Positions 1-8,430 of a DNA stretch of 64,000 bases are shown here, in pieces. Made by a program: the position numbers and the translations under genes. Source of the DNA: JAVVHE01 sp038238915 (GTDB lineage: Bacteria; Pseudomonadota; Alphaproteobacteria; Sphingomonadales; Sphingomonadaceae); NCBI GenBank assembly GCA_038238915.1, contig JBBSFH010000004.1, positions 98,824 to 162,823 of the forward strand. Direction: 5' to 3'. Under the pieces are notes generated by a model. That model was not told the origin of the DNA. It searched no databases and saw only the letters and a list, made by a program, of their open reading frames with translations. Positions within the stretch are counted from its first letter, which is position 1. The number at the start of each line of letters is the position of its first letter.

Positions 1-1257
1 GTTGCCATCGCGGAGGAGTATCGCGTGGGGGGCACCTGCGTCATCCGCGGGTGCGTGCCCAAGAAGCTGCTCGTCTACGGCGCGCACTTCGCCGAGGACT
101 TAGCCGACGCCAGACGCTTCGGCTGGGATGTCGGAACGCCGCAGTTCCACTGGCCTACCCTGCGCGACAATGTGCTCGCCGACGTGGACCGGATCAACGC
201 GGTCTATGAAAGCACGCTGACCAGCCACAATGTCGAACTCAAGCGCGCGCGCGCAACTTTCCTCGATCCGCATACGCTGATGGTGGGGGACGAGCGGATC
301 ACCGCCGACAAGATCCTGATCGCGACCGGCGCACGGCCCGCGATGCCCTCGGTTCCCGGCATCGAGCACGCGATCACATCGAACGATGCCTTTCACCTGG
401 AAAAACTGCCCGAGCGCATCGTGATCGCGGGATCGGGCTATATCGCCAACGAGTTCGCGGGCATTTTCCACGAACTGGGCGTCGACGTGACGCTGGTGGT
501 GCGCAGCGACAGGATCCTGCGCGGGTGGGATCATAGCCTGGTGGAGCGGCTGCTGGCCAACAGCATCGTGCGCGGGCTCAAGTTTCGGTTCAACTGCCAG
601 ATCGCGGCGATCGAGCCGATGGACGAGGGGCGGCGGCGGCTGCGGACCAAGGAGGGGGACGATATCGAGACCGATATGATCATGTATGCAATCGGACGCG
701 ATCCCAATACGCAGGGCCTCGGCTGTGAGGCGGCGGGGATCGCTCTCGACAACAAGGCTGCGGTGATGGTGGACGAAAATTGCCGCACCTCGGCGGATAA
801 TATCTATGCGGTCGGCGATGTGATCAACCGCGTGCAGCTGACCCCGGTGGCGATCCGCGAGGGCCATGCGGTGGCGGACCATCTGTTCGCGGGCAAGGCC
901 GTAGCGCTCGATTATGCCTGCATCCCGAGCGCGGTGTTTAGCGCGCCGCCGCTGGCGAGCGTGGGTATGACCGAGCATGAGGCGCGGGACACGCTTGGCG
1001 GAGTGGATGTGTTCAGCAGCGATTTTCGGCCGATGAAGAATACGCTGACCGGCCGCAGCGAGCGCGCATTGATGAAGCTGATCGTGGATTCAGCGACCGA
1101 CAGGCTGGTGGGCGCGCACATGATTGGGCCGGAGGCAGCCGAGATCATGCAGACGCTCGCCATCGCAGTGAAGGCAGGGCTGACCAAGGCGCAGCTTGAC
1201 CAGACGGTGGCGATCCACCCGACGATGGCGGAGGAATGGGTGCTGATGCGGCACTAG
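1..1257 (+). CDS. gor: Glutathione-disulfide reductase, 5' end outside window
   Basis: The open frame enters from the left edge, so the start and part of the FAD-binding region are missing; 418 codons are visible. The redox-active disulfide is near the edge as GGTCVIRGCVPKK (Cys13 and Cys18 of the visible part, four residues apart), the spacing of class I flavoprotein disulfide reductases and typical of glutathione reductase. A second Rossmann motif (VIAGSGYIANEFAGIF) would bind NADPH, and the C-terminal HPTMAEEWV supplies the catalytic His-Glu pair. The family reduces GSSG to GSH in the cytoplasm with NADPH. The Cys motif argues against lipoamide dehydrogenase or mercuric reductase. It is followed by a 151-bp gap with a new promoter, so it is probably not part of the downstream operon. 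Confidence 0.93.
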   Translation, partial: VAIAEEYRVGGTCVIRGCVPKKLLVYGAHFAEDLADARRFGWDVGTPQFHWPTLRDNVLADVDRINAVYESTLTSHNVELKRARATFLDPHTLMVGDERITADKILIATGARPAMPSVPGIEHAITSNDAFHLEKLPERIVIAGSGYIANEFAGIFHELGVDVTLVVRSDRILRGWDHSLVERLLANSIVRGLKFRFNCQIAAIEPMDEGRRRLRTKEGDDIETDMIMYAIGRDPNTQGLGCEAAGIALDNKAAVMVDENCRTSADNIYAVGDVINRVQLTPVAIREGHAVADHLFAGKAVALDYACIPSAVFSAPPLASVGMTEHEARDTLGGVDVFSSDFRPMKNTLTGRSERALMKLIVDSATDRLVGAHMIGPEAAEIMQTLAIAVKAGLTKAQLDQTVAIHPTMAEEWVLMRH

Positions 1258-1372
1258 GCCCTTGCGACGTCTGCGAAGTTCATGGCGGAATGAAAGTCTG
1301 GCCTATTTGCCTTCTTGGGGCGCTGGTGAGGCGCGCGGGGCCAAAGCGGGCGTGGTCGAGTTAACAGCGCGC

Positions 1373-1401
1373 TTGACGTTTACGTCAACGTAAGACATAC
1401 A
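1373..1401 (+). promoter_or_regulatory. Putative sigma-70 promoter of the MerR/beta-oxidation operon
   Basis: TTGACG (1373-1378) is a good -35. A 17-bp spacer leads to a weak -10, CATACA (1396-1401). The expected transcription start is about 1408, next to the GTG at 1409, so the mRNA may be leaderless. The rest of the 151-bp gap after gor shows nothing else recognisable. Confidence 0.45.
1380..1393. promoter_or_regulatory. Perfect inverted repeat in promoter spacer, likely MerR-family operator
   Basis: TTACGT-CA-ACGTAA is a perfect 6-bp inverted repeat with a 2-nt spacer. It lies between the putative -35 and -10 hexamers, where MerR-family dimers bind. The first gene downstream encodes a MerR-family protein, so autoregulation of the operon is the simplest inference. 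Confidence 0.6.
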
Positions 1402-1408
1402 CCCGGTC

Positions 1409-1819
1409 GTGCCCGCGACTCACCCCATCTCGGCCGAACCTACCCGGTTTGGCATCGCCGAACTCGCAGCCGAGTTTGGCGTGACGGCGCGCGCGATCCG
1501 TTTTTACGAGGACGAGGGGTTGATCGCTCCCGCCCGCACCGGCACGCAGCGCATTTATTCGAAAGTGGATCGCGCGCGGCTCGCGTGGATTTTGCGCGCG
1601 AAGCGGGTGGGATTCTCGATTGCGGAGACGCGCGAGATGATCGAGCTCTACGATCTCGGCGACGGGCGGCGCACACAGCGGCGCGTGACGATCGAGAAGT
1701 GCCGCGAGCGGGTGCGTGCATTGACCGCGCAGCGCGAAGACATCGACGCGACCATCAAGGAATTATCGGATTTCATCGCGATGGTGGAAGCCGCCGCGCC
1801 TAAACTGAGAGAGGTATAG
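1409..1819 (+). CDS. MerR-family transcriptional regulator of fatty/branched-chain acid oxidation
   Basis: This 136-residue protein has an N-terminal winged helix-turn-helix (FGIAELAAEFGVTARAIRFYEDEGL, about residues 14-38), the MerR signature, followed by a C-terminal coiled coil (about 95-130) for dimerisation. It lacks the clustered cysteines of metal-sensing MerR proteins. Size, sequence style and linkage to acyl-CoA dehydrogenase, thiolase and hydratase genes resemble LiuR-type regulators of acyl-CoA catabolism. The start is GTG at 1409; no Shine-Dalgarno is evident, which fits a leaderless message. It ends 3 bp before the acyl-CoA dehydrogenase start, indicating one operon. The effector ligand (an acyl-CoA?) is inferred only. 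Confidence 0.85.
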   Translation: MPATHPISAEPTRFGIAELAAEFGVTARAIRFYEDEGLIAPARTGTQRIYSKVDRARLAWILRAKRVGFSIAETREMIELYDLGDGRRTQRRVTIEKCRERVRALTAQREDIDATIKELSDFIAMVEAAAPKLREV

Positions 1820-1822
1820 CCA

Positions 1823-3613
1823 ATGCCGACGTACACCGCCCCCACGCGCGACACGCAGTTCGTGCTCGATCATGTGATCGGGCTGGAGCGCTATTCGAAC
1901 ACGCCCGGCTTCGAGGCGGCGACGCCCGATCTGGTGAAGGCGATCCTCGAGGAGGGTGGCAAGTTCGCCTCCGAGGTGCTGCAGCCATTGAACCAGCGCG
2001 GCGACCGCGAGGGGTGCACGCGCGATGAAGACGGCACGGTGACGACGCCGACGGGTTTTCCCGAGCTGTACAAACAGTTCGTCGAGGGCGGCTGGCCGAC
2101 GCTGACCGCGCCCGAGCACTGGGGCGGTCAGGGGCTGCCGTGGGTGGTGGGCACCGCGATCAGCGAATATTTCCTGAGCGCGAACATGGCCTTCACGATG
2201 ATCTCCGGCCTGACCGAGGGGTGTATCGCCAGTCTGGAGCATTTCGGCACGCCCGAGCAGCAGGCGATGTATCTGCCCAAGCTGACCAGCGGCGAATGGA
2301 CGGGGACGATGAACCTGACCGAGGCGCATGCGGGCACCGATCTGGGGCTGCTGCGCACCAAGGCCGAGCCGCAGGACGATGGCAGTTACCTGATCACCGG
2401 GCAGAAGATCTTCATCTCGGGCGGCGATCAGGATATGTCGTCCAATATCATCCACCTTGTGCTCGCCAAGGTTCCGGGCGATCCGGACAATGTGAAGGGC
2501 ATCAGCCTGTTCGTCTGTCCAAAGTATCTGGTGAACCCCGATGGCTCGCTGGGCGAACGCAACAAGGTCTCGGTGGGGTCGATCGAGCACAAGATGGGGC
2601 TGAACGGCTCGCCGACGTGCGTGATGAACTATGATGGTGCCAAGGGGTGGCTGGTCGGCGAGCGCACCAAGGGCATGCGCGGCATGTTCGTCATGATGAA
2701 CGCGGCGCGTCTGGGTGTGGGTCTCCAGGGCCTGGCGCAGGGCGAGGTCGCGTACCAGAACGCGGTGGCATATGCGAAGGACCGGCGGCAGGGAAGGGCG
2801 CTCGTGCGCGCTGCGGGCATCACCGACGCCGCCGATCCGATCATCGTGCACCCCGATGTGCGCCGCATGCTGATGGAAATGCGCGCGTTCAACGAGGGCA
2901 ACCGTGCGATGGCGCTGTGGACCGCGTTGCAGGTGGACCTCAGCCGTCACGCGCCCACGTCCGCTGAGAAGCAGGACGCCGAGGATCTGCTCGCGCTGCT
3001 GACGCCGGTGGTGAAAGGCTACATCACCGATACCGGCCTGCAGGTGACGATCACCGCGCAGCAGTGTTTCGGGGGCCATGGCTATGTGAAGGAATGGGGT
3101 GTCGAGCAGTTCGTGCGCGACGCGCGGATCGCGCAAATCTACGAGGGCACCAACGGCGTTCAGGCGATGGATCTGGTCGGCCGCAAGCTGCCTGCCGAGG
3201 GGGGACGCGCGGTGCGGTTGTTCTTCGAGCGTGTGAGCGCGGCGATCGCGGACGCGAAGGGCGATCCGAAGCTGGCCCCGATGGCGGACGCACTGGAGAA
3301 GGCGCTGGGGCACCTGCAGGGTGCCACGGTGTGGCTGATGCAGAATGCGATGGCCAATCCGGACAATGCGGGCGCGGGCGCGGTTGCGTACATGAACCTG
3401 ATGGGTGTCGTGGCGCTCGGCTGGATGTGGCTGATCATGGCGCGCGGTGCGGAGGAGATGATGAGCGGCGGCGAAGACACCGCGTTTGCCGAGGCCAAGC
3501 GGCTGACCGCACACTATTTCGCCGAGCGGATGCTACCCGAGGCGGCGACCTATCGTCGGCGCGTGGAAGCGGGCGCGGCGACGATGATGGCGATGCCGGT
3601 CGAGGCGTTCTAA
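1823..3613 (+). CDS. Acyl-CoA dehydrogenase (long, DmdC-like subfamily)
   Basis: At 596 residues this is the long form with an extra C-terminal domain, seen in 3-methylmercaptopropionyl-CoA dehydrogenase (DmdC)-like proteins, rather than the usual 380-400. The FAD/substrate signature MNLTEAHAGTDLG lies near residue 157, and the catalytic-base region YEGTNGVQAMDL near 440, with Glu441 the likely base. The family introduces the trans-2 double bond into acyl-CoA and passes electrons to ETF. The genes that follow carry out the later beta-oxidation steps, so a role in acyl-CoA degradation is well supported; chain-length specificity cannot be read. The DmdC label is a subfamily likeness and does not show DMSP metabolism. 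Confidence 0.9.
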   Translation: MPTYTAPTRDTQFVLDHVIGLERYSNTPGFEAATPDLVKAILEEGGKFASEVLQPLNQRGDREGCTRDEDGTVTTPTGFPELYKQFVEGGWPTLTAPEHWGGQGLPWVVGTAISEYFLSANMAFTMISGLTEGCIASLEHFGTPEQQAMYLPKLTSGEWTGTMNLTEAHAGTDLGLLRTKAEPQDDGSYLITGQKIFISGGDQDMSSNIIHLVLAKVPGDPDNVKGISLFVCPKYLVNPDGSLGERNKVSVGSIEHKMGLNGSPTCVMNYDGAKGWLVGERTKGMRGMFVMMNAARLGVGLQGLAQGEVAYQNAVAYAKDRRQGRALVRAAGITDAADPIIVHPDVRRMLMEMRAFNEGNRAMALWTALQVDLSRHAPTSAEKQDAEDLLALLTPVVKGYITDTGLQVTITAQQCFGGHGYVKEWGVEQFVRDARIAQIYEGTNGVQAMDLVGRKLPAEGGRAVRLFFERVSAAIADAKGDPKLAPMADALEKALGHLQGATVWLMQNAMANPDNAGAGAVAYMNLMGVVALGWMWLIMARGAEEMMSGGEDTAFAEAKRLTAHYFAERMLPEAATYRRRVEAGAATMMAMPVEAF

Positions 3614-3634
3614 GGTAAAATCAAACAATACGGC

Positions 3635-3723
3635 GTCATCCCGGCCGAAGAGCCGGGACCTACCTTCTCGGTCCGACCGGGCTGCACGCAGGCAGGTAGG
3701 TCCCGGGTCAAGCCCGGGATGAC
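3635..3723. repeat. Palindromic intergenic repeat, family A copy 1
   Basis: An 89-bp imperfect palindrome. Both ends read GTCATCCCGG / CCGGGATGAC, and internal arms GCCGGGACCTACCT / AGGTAGGTCCCGGG pair with each other. It almost fills the gap between the acyl-CoA dehydrogenase and thiolase genes. A second copy lies at 4971-5058. As RNA it would form a long stem that could protect or process the operon mRNA. Confidence 0.9.
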
Positions 3724-3747
3724 GGTTCTTGGGATAGGAGACCGAAA

Positions 3748-4956
3748 ATGGCCGAAGCCTTTATCTACGACGCGATCCGCACCCCGCGCGGGCGGGGCAA
3801 AGCGGATGGCGCGCTGCACGAGGTGCCGCCCGTTGAGCTGGCGAGCCAGATGCTGCGTGCGATCCGCGATCGGAACCACCTCGACACCGCGCTGGTTGAC
3901 GATGTGATCTTGGGCATCCTTTCGCCCGTGGCCGAGCAGGGCGCGGACCTGCCGCGCATCGCCGCCTTGAACGCGGGCTATGACGAGCGCGTGCCGGGGA
4001 TGCAGGTGAACCGCTTCTGCGCGAGCGGGCTGGAGGCGGTGAATGTCGGCGCGGGGAAGATCGCGTCGGGCGAGGCCGATCTGATCGTCGCGGGCGGGGT
4101 GGAGAGCATGAGCCGCATCCCGATGGGATCGGATGGCGGCGCGTGGCCGATGGACCCGGCGGTGGCGTTCGCCACCTATTTCGTGCCGCAGGGGATTTCG
4201 GCCGACCTGATCGCAACCAAATACGGCTTCTCGCGCGATGATGTGGATGCCTATGCGGTCGAATCGCAGCGCCGCGCGGAGGTGGCGTGGAGCGAGGGGC
4301 GGTTCAAGCGCTCGATCGTGCCGGTGCATGACGTGCTGGGCGAGACGCTGCTCGCGCAGGACGAGCATATGCGGCCGGGGACGGATATGCAGTCGCTGGG
4401 CGCGCTGAAGGCGAGTTTCGAGGGGATCGGCGAGATGCCGGGGTTCGATGCGGTGGCGCTGCAGAAATACCCGGAGTTGGAGCGGATCAACCACGTCCAC
4501 CATGCGGGGAACTCCTCGGGGATCGTCGATGGGGCTTCGGCGGTGCTCATCGGCTCGAAGGCGATGGGCGATGCGCTGGGGATCAAGCCCCGCGCGCGCA
4601 TCCGGGCGCAGGCGTCGATCGGCTCGGAGCCGACGATCATGCTGACCGGCCCCGAGTTCGTGACCGCCAAGCTGCTCAAGCGCGCGGGGATGACGCCCGC
4701 CGATATCGACCTGTGGGAACTGAACGAGGCGTTCGCCTCTGTGGTGCTGCGGTTTCAGCAGGCTTGGGAGCTCGATCCGGCGAAGCTCAATGTGAACGGC
4801 GGCGCGATTGCGTTCGGCCATCCGATCGGGGCGACCGGGGGCATGCTGGTCTCGACGGTGATCGACGAGATGGAGCGCCAGGGACTGGGGACCGCGCTGG
4901 TGACGTTGTGCATCGGGGCGGGGATGGGAACGGCTACGATTATCGAGCGGGTTTAG
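3748..4956 (+). CDS. Acetyl-CoA C-acyltransferase (thiolase)
   Basis: This 402-residue protein matches the thiolase length. The acyl-accepting Cys91 is in NRFCASGLEAV, the catalytic His in GGAIAFGHPIGATGG, and the second catalytic Cys near the C-terminus in TLCIGAGMG. Thiolases cleave 3-ketoacyl-CoA with CoA to acetyl-CoA and a shortened acyl-CoA, the last step of beta-oxidation; the reverse condensation is possible. It sits between the dehydrogenase and the hydratase/3-hydroxyacyl-CoA dehydrogenase genes, so a degradative FadA/FadI role is favoured over PHB synthesis. The start ATG follows a GGATAGGAG-type ribosome site. Palindromic repeats of the same family lie on both sides. Confidence 0.93.
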   Translation: MAEAFIYDAIRTPRGRGKADGALHEVPPVELASQMLRAIRDRNHLDTALVDDVILGILSPVAEQGADLPRIAALNAGYDERVPGMQVNRFCASGLEAVNVGAGKIASGEADLIVAGGVESMSRIPMGSDGGAWPMDPAVAFATYFVPQGISADLIATKYGFSRDDVDAYAVESQRRAEVAWSEGRFKRSIVPVHDVLGETLLAQDEHMRPGTDMQSLGALKASFEGIGEMPGFDAVALQKYPELERINHVHHAGNSSGIVDGASAVLIGSKAMGDALGIKPRARIRAQASIGSEPTIMLTGPEFVTAKLLKRAGMTPADIDLWELNEAFASVVLRFQQAWELDPAKLNVNGGAIAFGHPIGATGGMLVSTVIDEMERQGLGTALVTLCIGAGMGTATIIERV

Positions 4957-4970
4957 CCGCTTCCCTGCCC

Positions 4971-5058
4971 GTCATCCCGGCCCTGAGCCGGGACCTACCT
5001 TCTTGGCGGGTCGGGGCGGCGCAGAGGCAGATAGGTCCCGGGTCAAGCCCGGGATGAC
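4971..5058. repeat. Palindromic intergenic repeat, family A copy 2
   Basis: An 88-bp imperfect palindrome between the thiolase and hydratase/dehydrogenase genes. Its terminal GTCATCCCGG / CCGGGATGAC and inner GAGCCGGGACCTACCTT / ATAGGTCCCGGG arms match the copy at 3635-3723. The loop segments of the two copies differ, so the paired arms are the conserved part. It ends about 19 bp upstream of the next start codon. Confidence 0.9.
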
Positions 5059-5077
5059 GATCTTTGGGAGAGAGATA

Positions 5078-7252
5078 ATGGCCGACGCGATCCACTTCAC
5101 ACTTGGCGACGATGGTGTCGCGCTGCTGACCATCGATGTGCACGGCGCATCGATGAACATCATCACGCCTGCGTTCATGAGCGAGTTGGGGGCGGCGCTC
5201 GACCGGATCGCGGCCGAGGCGGAGATCAAGGGTGCGGTGATCTGCTCGGGCAAGCCGGGCGCGTTCATGGGGGGGGCGGACCTGAAGAACATGCTCGCGC
5301 TGGTCGAGGAGGGCGATCCGAACCTTAGCCGCGCGGCGCGGATGGCGCAGCGGGTGGGCATGCTGTCCAGGCTGCTGCGGCGGGTGGAGACGGTGGGCAA
5401 GCCGGTCGCGATCGCGGTCAACGGCACCAACATGGGCGGCGGGTTCGAGCTGATGCTCGCCTGCCATTACCGCGTGGCGTCGGACGATCCCAAGCTCAAG
5501 ATGGGGCTGCCCGAGGTGCTCGTAGGGTTGCTCCCCGGCGCGGGCGGCACGCAGCGGCTGCCACGGCTGGCGGGCATCCAGCCCGCGTTGCCTTATCTGC
5601 TCCAGGGCAAGACGATGAGCGGTGCCGACGCATTGGCGATGGGCGTGGTGCAGGAAGTGGCCCCCAAGGACGAGATCGTGGCGCGGGCGCGCGCGTGGGT
5701 GGTGGCGAACCCGGGGAAGGGCGTGGCACCGTGGGACGTGAAGGGGTTCAAGTTCCCCGGCGGTACGGGCATGTTCAATCCCGGCTTCGTCCAGACCTTC
5801 ATGGGTGCCAATGCGATGGTGCAGAAGGAGACGCTGCACAATTACAACGCACCGCAGGCGATCCTTTCGGCGGTGTACGAGGGTTCGCAGCTGCCGATCG
5901 ACCGTGCATTGGCAGTCGAGGTCAAGTATATGACCAAGCTGTTCCTGAGCCCTCAATCGGGCGCGATGATCCGCACTTTGTTCATCAACAAGCAGGCCGC
6001 CGAGAAAGGCGCGCGCAGGCCCGCCGATGTGGCCCCGATGCCCACCGCGAAGATCGCCATGGTCGGCGCGGGCCTGATGGGCGCGGGCATTGCGATGGTG
6101 AGCGCGCAGGCAGGGATCGAGGTGGCGCTGCTCGACCGCGATCAGGAGGCGGCGGACAAGGGCAAGGACTATACGCGCGAGCGGCTGGAGAAGCGGCGGA
6201 CCGATCCCGCCAAGATGGAGCAGGTGCTCGGCCGCATCCAACCGACCGCGAGCTATGACGACCTGAAGGGCGTCGATCTGGTCATCGAGGCGGTGTTCGA
6301 GGATCCCGCGATCAAGAAGGACGTGACCGCGAAGATTGCAGCCGCTGTGGGGCCGGATGTGCTCTACGGCTCGAACACGTCGACGCTGCCCATCACGGGC
6401 CTGCAGGCGAACTGGCCGCGTCCTGACAACTTCATCGGCATCCACTTCTTCTCACCGGTTGAGAAGATGCAACTCGTCGAGATCATCGTCGGCAAGCAGA
6501 CGGGGCCGACGGTGATCGCCAAGGCGCTCGATTATGTGCGCGCGATCGGCAAGACGCCGATCGTGGTGAACGACAGCCGTGGCTTCTACACCAGCCGCTG
6601 CTTCGCCACCTATGTGGACGAGGGCGCGACGATGGTTGGCGAAGGCGTCAACCCCGCGCTGATCGAGAATTGCGGGCGCATGGCGGGGATGCCCGTGGGG
6701 CCGCTTGCGGTGGGCGACGAGGTGGCGATCGATCTGATGGGCCGGATCAAGGCCTCGATGATCTCGGAAATGGGCGACGCTTACCGGCCGGGCGCTTCGG
6801 ACAAGGTGATCGACCGGATGCTCGAACTCGATCGCAAGGGACGCAAGAATGCGAAGGGCTTCTACGACTATCCGGCCGAAAAGGGCGCGAAGAAGCGGCT
6901 GTGGCCCGATCTGGCGCGCGAGTTCCCGGTCAGCGCGCATCAGCCGACGCCGCAGGAGGTCAAGGACCGGCTGATCTACCGCCAGGTCGCCGAATGCGTG
7001 CGCTGCATGGAAGAAGGCGTGCTGGTGACGGTGGCGGACGGCGATCTGGGCGCGATCTTCGGCTGGGGCTTCGCGCCGTTCACCGGCGGCCCGTTCAGTC
7101 TGGTCGATACGCTGGGCGCGGGGGCGGTTGCGGACACGCTCGACGCGCTGGCGGCGAAGCATGGGCCACGTTTTGCAGCGCCGAAGCTGCTGCGCGAGAT
7201 GGCGGCGAGCGGGCGCACCTTCCATGGGGCGGAGATGCGCAAGGCGGCGTGA
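5078..7252 (+). CDS. Enoyl-CoA hydratase/3-hydroxyacyl-CoA dehydrogenase, FadB/FadJ-like
   Basis: This 724-residue bifunctional enzyme begins with a crotonase domain (about 1-290): NGTNMGGGFELMLAC and LPEVLVGLLPGAGGTQRLP contain the two catalytic glutamates and the oxyanion region. A 3-hydroxyacyl-CoA dehydrogenase domain follows, with an NAD-binding fingerprint (KIAMVGAGLMGAGIAM, near residue 325), the IGIHFFSPVEKMQLVEII catalytic His segment and a C-terminal helical domain. It hydrates enoyl-CoA and oxidises 3-hydroxyacyl-CoA, supplying the thiolase. The ATG at 5078 follows GGGAGAGA; an earlier in-frame codon lies inside the repeat and is rejected. It is the last gene of the operon. Confidence 0.94.
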   Translation: MADAIHFTLGDDGVALLTIDVHGASMNIITPAFMSELGAALDRIAAEAEIKGAVICSGKPGAFMGGADLKNMLALVEEGDPNLSRAARMAQRVGMLSRLLRRVETVGKPVAIAVNGTNMGGGFELMLACHYRVASDDPKLKMGLPEVLVGLLPGAGGTQRLPRLAGIQPALPYLLQGKTMSGADALAMGVVQEVAPKDEIVARARAWVVANPGKGVAPWDVKGFKFPGGTGMFNPGFVQTFMGANAMVQKETLHNYNAPQAILSAVYEGSQLPIDRALAVEVKYMTKLFLSPQSGAMIRTLFINKQAAEKGARRPADVAPMPTAKIAMVGAGLMGAGIAMVSAQAGIEVALLDRDQEAADKGKDYTRERLEKRRTDPAKMEQVLGRIQPTASYDDLKGVDLVIEAVFEDPAIKKDVTAKIAAAVGPDVLYGSNTSTLPITGLQANWPRPDNFIGIHFFSPVEKMQLVEIIVGKQTGPTVIAKALDYVRAIGKTPIVVNDSRGFYTSRCFATYVDEGATMVGEGVNPALIENCGRMAGMPVGPLAVGDEVAIDLMGRIKASMISEMGDAYRPGASDKVIDRMLELDRKGRKNAKGFYDYPAEKGAKKRLWPDLAREFPVSAHQPTPQEVKDRLIYRQVAECVRCMEEGVLVTVADGDLGAIFGWGFAPFTGGPFSLVDTLGAGAVADTLDALAAKHGPRFAAPKLLREMAASGRTFHGAEMRKAA

Positions 7253-7284
7253 CAGCGGGCGTGCGCGCGCGTAGCGGCGTGGGC

Positions 7285-8421
7285 ATGAAAGACACCGCGC
7301 TTTCCCGCCGCGTCATGCTCGCCAGCGCCGCCGCGACAGGCGCGCTCGCGGTATTTCCCGCGCGGGCGCAGACCTCGCGCGCCTCCGCCCTGTACGCCCG
7401 CGCCACCGTGATCGACTCGCTGGGCGCGCCAGGGGGCTACGATCCCGCTGCGCCGGATGCCGAGGGCCTCACCCCCCGACTGCTCGACGACGTGCGCGCG
7501 AGCGGGCTGACCGCGTGCAACGTGACGGTCAGCCAGGTGGGCAATGTGGCGGACGCCTTCGAGACCACCGTCACCAACATCTCGCAGTGGGACGAGGCGA
7601 TTGCCAGCCACCCCGATCTGCTGATGTGCGTGCGCTCGGCCGCCGATCTGCGCGCCGCCAAATCGAGCGGGAAGGTGGGGCTGATCTACGGCTTCCAGGA
7701 CACGACCCCGCTCGGCCCTGATCTGGCCCGGCTGGAGACGTTCGCCAATTTCGGTGTTCGGATCGTGCAGCCCACCTACAACCGGCGCAATCTGATGGGG
7801 GACGGGTGTCTGGAGCCGGGCAATGCGGGGCTGTCCAAGCTGGGCTACGCGCTGGTGGGCGAACTGAACAAGCGCCGTATCGTGGTCGATATGAGCCATG
7901 CGGGCGTGCGCACGCAAACCGAGGCGATCGCAGCCTCCACCCGCCCACCCGTCATCACCCACACCGGCTGCCGCGCGCTGAACGATCATCCGCGCAATAC
8001 GCACGATGCGGTGATGCGCGCGGTGGCAGACAAGGGCGGAACGGTGGGCATCTATTTCATGCCGTTCCTGCGCAATGCGGGCCAGCCGCACGCCGCCGAT
8101 CTGATCGCGCACATCGAACATGCGTGGGGAGTTGCGGGCGAGGATCATGTGGGGCTGGGCACCGATGGGTCGATCACCGGGCTGACGCTCGACGCGCGCT
8201 TTCGCAAGGACTTCGCCGCGACCAACGCCGCGCGGCACAAGGGGGGCATCGCCGCGCCGGGCGAGCAGGACGACGTGTTCTTGTATGTGCCCGAGTATAA
8301 CACGCCGCGCCGCTTCGAGACGCTCGCGGGCGATCTGCTCGCGCGCGGGCATGGCGAGGCCAAAGTCCAGAAGCTGCTCGGCGCGAACTTTGCGCGCGTG
8401 CTTGCCGAGGTGTGGGGCTAG
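7285..8421 (+). CDS. Exported membrane-dipeptidase-like (M19) protein lacking canonical metal ligands
   Basis: A 378-residue protein with a Tat-like signal (SRRVML at residues 7-12, hydrophobic stretch, cleavage near AxA at about 29), so probably periplasmic. Peptidase_M19 features are VVDMSHAG, PVITHTGCRALNDHPRN (the two later zinc histidines and the HPRN segment) and GEDHVGLGTDGS. The N-terminal zinc motif, normally DGHNDLP, reads DSLGAPGG, and the usual bridging glutamate region (EGGH) reads YGFQDTTPL. A normal binuclear zinc site is therefore doubtful. It may be a diverged hydrolase clade or a non-catalytic relative. It starts 32 bp after the beta-oxidation operon. Confidence 0.75.
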   Translation: MKDTALSRRVMLASAAATGALAVFPARAQTSRASALYARATVIDSLGAPGGYDPAAPDAEGLTPRLLDDVRASGLTACNVTVSQVGNVADAFETTVTNISQWDEAIASHPDLLMCVRSAADLRAAKSSGKVGLIYGFQDTTPLGPDLARLETFANFGVRIVQPTYNRRNLMGDGCLEPGNAGLSKLGYALVGELNKRRIVVDMSHAGVRTQTEAIAASTRPPVITHTGCRALNDHPRNTHDAVMRAVADKGGTVGIYFMPFLRNAGQPHAADLIAHIEHAWGVAGEDHVGLGTDGSITGLTLDARFRKDFAATNAARHKGGIAAPGEQDDVFLYVPEYNTPRRFETLAGDLLARGHGEAKVQKLLGANFARVLAEVWG

Positions 8422-8430
8422 CACACAGTC

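Noticed and set aside
1763..3514. 583-codon minus-strand ORF opposite the acyl-CoA dehydrogenase
   Set aside because: It is a high-GC antisense shadow rich in His and Arg with no motif, while the plus strand encodes a full conserved enzyme.
3635..3723. Family A repeats as CRISPR units
   Set aside because: Only two copies more than 1.2 kb apart, with coding sequence between them and no regular spacers.
4940..6445. 501-codon minus-strand ORF opposite the hydratase/dehydrogenase gene
   Set aside because: His/Arg-rich low-complexity translation typical of an antisense shadow; it also runs through a palindromic repeat.
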